A stretch of DNA of 47,166 bases from Pseudomonadota bacterium (lineage in GTDB: Bacteria; Pseudomonadota; Alphaproteobacteria; Kiloniellales; JACOMY01). Made by a program: the position numbers and the translations under genes. The stretch's first letter is position 1. Each line of letters starts with the position of its first letter. Positions 44,324-47,166 of the stretch are shown here, piece after piece. The stretch covers positions 1 through 47,166 of the forward strand of contig JAKOWB010000131.1 of the NCBI GenBank assembly GCA_029781795.1. Reading direction: 5' to 3'. The notes beneath the pieces were generated by a model. The model did no database searches, was not told where the DNA came from, and saw only the letters and a program-made list of their open reading frames with translations.

Positions 44324-45306
44324 CAGGCGGCCTCCCTCGCGTCTTCGACCATCAGCCGGCGGTGCAGGTCCATGTCGATGTTGCGGCCGCTCAGCAGCAG
44401 CACGCTCGGGCCCTCGACAGGCGGCAGGTAGCCGCCCAGCAGGGCCGCCACGCCGACGGCCGCGCCGCCCTCGCAGACGATCTGCTCCAGCCGGTAGAGG
44501 CGGCGCAACGCCTCGGCGATCTCCGCTTCGGACACCAGCACCACCCGGTCGACCAGCCGACGCACCAGCGCGAAGGTGAAGCGGTTGTCGAGGCCGATGC
44601 CGCCGCCGAGGGAGTCCGCCAGGCTTTCCTGCTCCTCCACCTCGACCGGCCGGCCGGCGACGAGGCTGGCCTGCATGGCGGCGCCGCGCGCCATGGTGAC
44701 GCCGACCACCTCGGCGCCGGGGCAGCGCGCCTTGACCGCCAGCGCGACGCCGGCGATGAGGCCGCCGCCCGACAGCGGCACCAGGACCCGCGCCACGTCG
44801 GGACAGTCTGCGGCGATCTCCAGCCCCGCGGTGCCCTGTCCGGCGATCACATCCGGATGGTCGAAGGGCGGGATCAGCGCCAGGCCCTTCTCGGCCGCGA
44901 GGCGCCGCGCCTCGACCTCCGCCTCGTCCTGGCTGCGGCCGATGCCGCGCACCCGGGCGCCCTGCGCGGCGACGGCCCGGCGCTTGTTCTCCGGCACCAG
45001 CGACGAGAGGCAGACGGTGCAGGCCAAGCCAAGCCGCCGCGCCATGTAGGCGACGGCACGGCCATGATTGCCGGTCGAGGCGCAGACCACGCCCGGCACG
45101 CCCGCAGGCAGCGACAGCAGCGCGTTGGCGGCACCGCGCAGCTTGAAGCTGCCGGTCGGCTGCAGGTACTCGGGCTTGGCCAGCAGCGACTGGCCAAGAA
45201 TCTCGCCAAGCGCGGCCAGCGGCACCAGCGGCGTGCGCAGTACCTGGCCGCGGATGCGTTCCGCCGCCTCGGCCACCGTCGTCACGCTTGGCAGGTCGCC
45301 CATCAT
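44323..45306 (-). CDS. eutB: EutB, threonine dehydratase-like enzyme of hydroxyectoine utilisation
   Basis: 327 residues from the ATG at 45306 (a second ATG follows at once). PLP Lys55 is in PTGSFKLRGA. STGNHGRAVAYMARRLG and the glycine loop SGGGLIAGVAL bind the cofactor phosphate, all as in threonine/serine dehydratases, but with no C-terminal regulatory domain. EutB is proposed to remove the hydroxyl group of the hydroxyectoine-derived intermediate. It is the first gene of the minus-strand ectoine operon. A candidate promoter is at 45391-45420. The ribosome site (GGGAACC) is weak and distant. Confidence 0.92.
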   Translation of the reverse strand: MMGDLPSVTTVAEAAERIRGQVLRTPLVPLAALGEILGQSLLAKPEYLQPTGSFKLRGAANALLSLPAGVPGVVCASTGNHGRAVAYMARRLGLACTVCLSSLVPENKRRAVAAQGARVRGIGRSQDEAEVEARRLAAEKGLALIPPFDHPDVIAGQGTAGLEIAADCPDVARVLVPLSGGGLIAGVALAVKARCPGAEVVGVTMARGAAMQASLVAGRPVEVEEQESLADSLGGGIGLDNRFTFALVRRLVDRVVLVSEAEIAEALRRLYRLEQIVCEGGAAVGVAALLGGYLPPVEGPSVLLLSGRNIDMDLHRRLMVEDAREAA

Positions 45307-45390
45307 GGAAGCTGCAGGTTCCCGTTCTCCGCCGCACAGGCCACACGGTCTTGTTCGGCGAGAAATACATCTCTCGCCGTTCACTGTCGC

Positions 45391-45420
45391 ATTCTGAGCC
45401 TCTTTCGGCGCCTGTTTCAA
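45391..45420 (-). promoter_or_regulatory. Candidate eutB promoter in the 281-base divergent gap
   Basis: On the minus strand TTGAAA (complement of 45415-45420) is followed after 18 bases by CAGAAT (complement of 45391-45396). Just upstream of it is the perfect palindrome CATCATGATG (45430-45439), a possible operator shared with ehuB. CGAGA-N8-TCTCG (45359-45376) is a weaker inverted repeat. No open frame in 45307-45587 looks real. Confidence 0.45.
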
Positions 45421-45587
45421 GCAAAACACCATCATGATGTACACTTCTCTTGCGAGGAATGTGCATCTCTGCGACACTCCGGAGCGAGCCAGCCGCGGGC
45501 AAAGCGGCGGCCGGAACTGGGACAAGGCAAGCCAGCGCGCGGCGCGGTTCGGCGTCGCCCGCGATCAAGGACGGGAGACCCGACACC

Positions 45588-46478
45588 ATGACCAAGCGAC
45601 TGCTTCCCCTTACCCGCCGCGGCTTCGGCCGCGTCCTGTTGGCCGGCGCCGGTGCCGGCCTGGTCACTGCCGGCGCGCTGCCGCGCCAGGCCTTCGCCGA
45701 GACCACGCTGGAGCGCGCCAAGGCGGCCGGCTTCGTGCGCGTCGGTTTCGCCAACGAGGCGCCCTTCGGCTATGCCGACGCCTCCGGCAAGCTGACCGGC
45801 GAGGCGCCAGAGGTGCTGCGCGTCGTGCTGGCCAGGATCGGCATCCCCGAGGTCGACGGCGTGCTGACCGAGTTCGGCTCGCTGATCCCCGGCCTGAAGG
45901 CCGGCCGCTTCGACATCATCGCCGCCGGCATGTACGTGAAGCCCGAGCGCTGCGAGCAGATCCTCTTCAGCGAGCCGACCTATTCCATCGGCGAGGCCTT
46001 CGCCGTGCAGAAGGGCAATCCCAAGGGTCTGGCGACCTATAAGGAAGTGGCGGCGCAGCCTGACGTGAAGCTGGGCGTGATGACCGGCGCGGTGCAGAAG
46101 GACTACGCCATGAAGTCAGGCGTGAAGGAGGACCAGATCATGTCCTTCCCCGACACGCCAAGCGCCATCGCCGCGCTGCGTGCGGGCCGCGTCGACGTTG
46201 TCGCGGCGACCGCCCTGACCATCGCCGACATGATCCAGAAGTCCGGTGCCGACAGCGGCATCGAGGCGCTGAAGTCCTTCTCCAAGGTCGGCGAGGAGTC
46301 CGTGGTCGGCCACGGCGCCTTCGGCTTCCGCAAGGAGGACGTGGACTTCCGCGACGCGGTCAACGCCGAGCTCAAGACCTTCATCGGCTCGCCCGAGCAC
46401 ATTGCGCTGGTGACACCGCTGGGCTTCGGCGAGAACCTGCTGCCGGTGCTGACGACGGAAGAAATCTGCGGCATGTAG
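45588..46478 (+). CDS. ehuB: Ectoine/hydroxyectoine-binding protein EhuB
   Basis: 296 residues from the ATG at 45588 (ACGGGAGAC upstream). The twin-arginine signal is LTRRGFGRVLLAGAGAG (from about residue 8), with cleavage near AFAE at about 40. The mature protein is an SBP_bac_3 amino acid-type binder: GFVRVGFANEAPFGYADASG, LIPGLKAGRFDIIAAGMYVKPERCEQI and GFGENLLPVLTTEEICGM, read in part. EhuB presents ectoines to the EhuCD permease. It diverges from the eutB operon and is the first gene of the importer operon, with the ATPase gene ehuA presumably downstream outside the window. A 12-bp hairpin follows its stop. Confidence 0.92.
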   Translation: MTKRLLPLTRRGFGRVLLAGAGAGLVTAGALPRQAFAETTLERAKAAGFVRVGFANEAPFGYADASGKLTGEAPEVLRVVLARIGIPEVDGVLTEFGSLIPGLKAGRFDIIAAGMYVKPERCEQILFSEPTYSIGEAFAVQKGNPKGLATYKEVAAQPDVKLGVMTGAVQKDYAMKSGVKEDQIMSFPDTPSAIAALRAGRVDVVAATALTIADMIQKSGADSGIEALKSFSKVGEESVVGHGAFGFRKEDVDFRDAVNAELKTFIGSPEHIALVTPLGFGENLLPVLTTEEICGM

Positions 46479-46484
46479 ACGTTC

Positions 46485-46516
46485 GGCGCGGTCCGGTCGT
46501 CCGGCCGGACCGCGCC
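46485..46516 (+). repeat. Perfect stem-loop between ehuB and ehuC
   Basis: GGCGCGGTCCGG (46485-46496) and CCGGACCGCGCC (46505-46516) form a 12-bp perfect stem with an 8-base loop, starting 7 bases after the ehuB stop. There is no T-run, so protection of ehuB message or partial attenuation before ehuC is likely. Confidence 0.82.
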
Positions 46517-46550
46517 CCGTGCCCCGTGCCACCAGGGGGGGGGACGCGCC

Positions 46551-47166
46551 ATGCAGCGCCGCCGCGCCGGCAATGCCTTCTATCTCTGCTACCTGCTGCT
46601 GGCGATCCTGTTCGGCGGCGTCTTCGCCGCGGCCACCGACTCGCTCTCCTATCTGCCGACCCTGGCCGAGGGCGCGCTGACCACGGTCGAGATCACGTTG
46701 CTTGCAGCGGTACTCGGCGTCGTCATGGCCTTCGTCAGCGGCCTCGCGCGGCTCTATGCGCCCTGGCCGGTCAAATGGCTCGCCGTCGGCTACATCGAGA
46801 TCTTTCGCGGCACCTCGGCGCTGGTACAGCTCTTCTGGCTCTACTTCGTGCTGCCGCAGTTCGGGCTGGAGCTCTCGGCCTTCTGGGCGGCCGTGCTGGG
46901 CCTTGGCCTGCACGTCGGCGGCTATGGCGCCGAGATCGTGCGCGGCACGGTCGCCGCCGTGCCACGCGCGCAGTGGGAGGCCTCGACCGCGCTCAACCTG
47001 CCGCCCGGCAGGGCACTGCGGCGCATCATCCTGCCCCAGGCGCTGGCAGCCATGATCCCGCCGTGGGGCAACCTCGCGATCGAGCTGCTGAAGCTGACCT
47101 CGCTGGTCTCGCTCATCACCCTCGCCGACCTCACCTACAAGGCGCAGCAGATCAACCTCGCCACCT
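46551..47166 (+). CDS. ehuC: Ectoine/hydroxyectoine ABC transporter permease EhuC, 3' end outside window
   Basis: 205 codons are visible from the ATG at 46551 to the right edge, nearly the whole protein (family about 220-240 residues). HisM/GlnP-type permease: LSYLPTLAEGALTTVEITLLAAVLGVVMAF (in part), IEIFRGTSALVQLFWLYFVLPQ, the GGYGAEIVRGTVAAVPRAQWEASTALNL EAA-type loop (in part) and LPQALAAMIPPWGNLAIELLKLTSLVSLI (in part). It pairs with EhuD, expected just beyond the edge. The ribosome site is an unusual run of nine G at 46535-46543, seven bases before the ATG. Confidence 0.92.
   Translation, partial: MQRRRAGNAFYLCYLLLAILFGGVFAAATDSLSYLPTLAEGALTTVEITLLAAVLGVVMAFVSGLARLYAPWPVKWLAVGYIEIFRGTSALVQLFWLYFVLPQFGLELSAFWAAVLGLGLHVGGYGAEIVRGTVAAVPRAQWEASTALNLPPGRALRRIILPQALAAMIPPWGNLAIELLKLTSLVSLITLADLTYKAQQINLAT

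Overview
The window is a gene-dense, high-GC stretch with short intergenic gaps and ATGA/TGATG start-stop overlaps. It fits a free-living alphaproteobacterium, probably Rhodospirillales/Kiloniellales-like and marine or salt-exposed. That placement is inferred from gene content (ectoine catabolism, TorTSR beside a TMAO/betaine-type transporter, MttB-family methyltransferase, BoxR, many Tat-exported binding proteins) and not from a phylogenetic marker. I see no rRNA, tRNA, CRISPR array, insertion sequence or phage gene.

Layout. (1) 1-5721, minus strand: a divergent aromatic amino acid lyase-like protein cut by the window edge, an AI-2E/PerM-type membrane protein with a long soluble tail, the MscL channel, and a non-pyrrolysine MttB-family corrinoid methyltransferase. 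(2) 5826-14418, minus strand: an aromatic acid uptake and activation operon (flavodoxin, benzoate-CoA-type ligase, LivKHMGF, alpha/beta hydrolase, metallo-hydrolase). It diverges from boxR (14557-15498) across two identical palindromes. (3) 15495-21806: a cytoplasmic gamma-glutamyltransferase, an XRE-cupin regulator and a polyamine-type ABC transporter; the regulator and the transporter each carry a TTTCA-N6-TGAAA operator. (4) 21876-25116: an ADP-forming acyl-CoA synthetase and an acyl-CoA dehydrogenase. (5) 25284-30734: a second polyamine-type ABC transporter with an embedded BetI-like repressor and a terminal 2-oxoglutarate/Fe(II) oxygenase. (6) 30739-39720: TorT, TorS and TorR, then a ProX-ProV-ProW/TmoXVW-type transporter whose promoter carries phased direct repeats. 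(7) 39717-47166: ectoine/hydroxyectoine catabolism (eutB-eutC-doeA-doeB-doeD, minus) diverging from the ectoine importer genes ehuB-ehuC (plus, cut by the right edge).

How it works together. Six solute importers of four ABC types lie close to catabolic genes for aromatic acids, methylated or quaternary amines and ectoines, so the region looks like a scavenging island for osmolytes and organic nitrogen. Each of the five complete transporter operons has a GC-rich perfect hairpin directly after its binding-protein gene, as does the partial ehu operon's ehuB, which probably raises binding-protein expression over the membrane subunits. The least expected arrangements are TorTSR beside a quaternary-amine/TMAO-type importer with no torCAD reductase genes, the two regulator/operator pairs readable directly from repeats, and the lyase homologue with an altered MIO triad.
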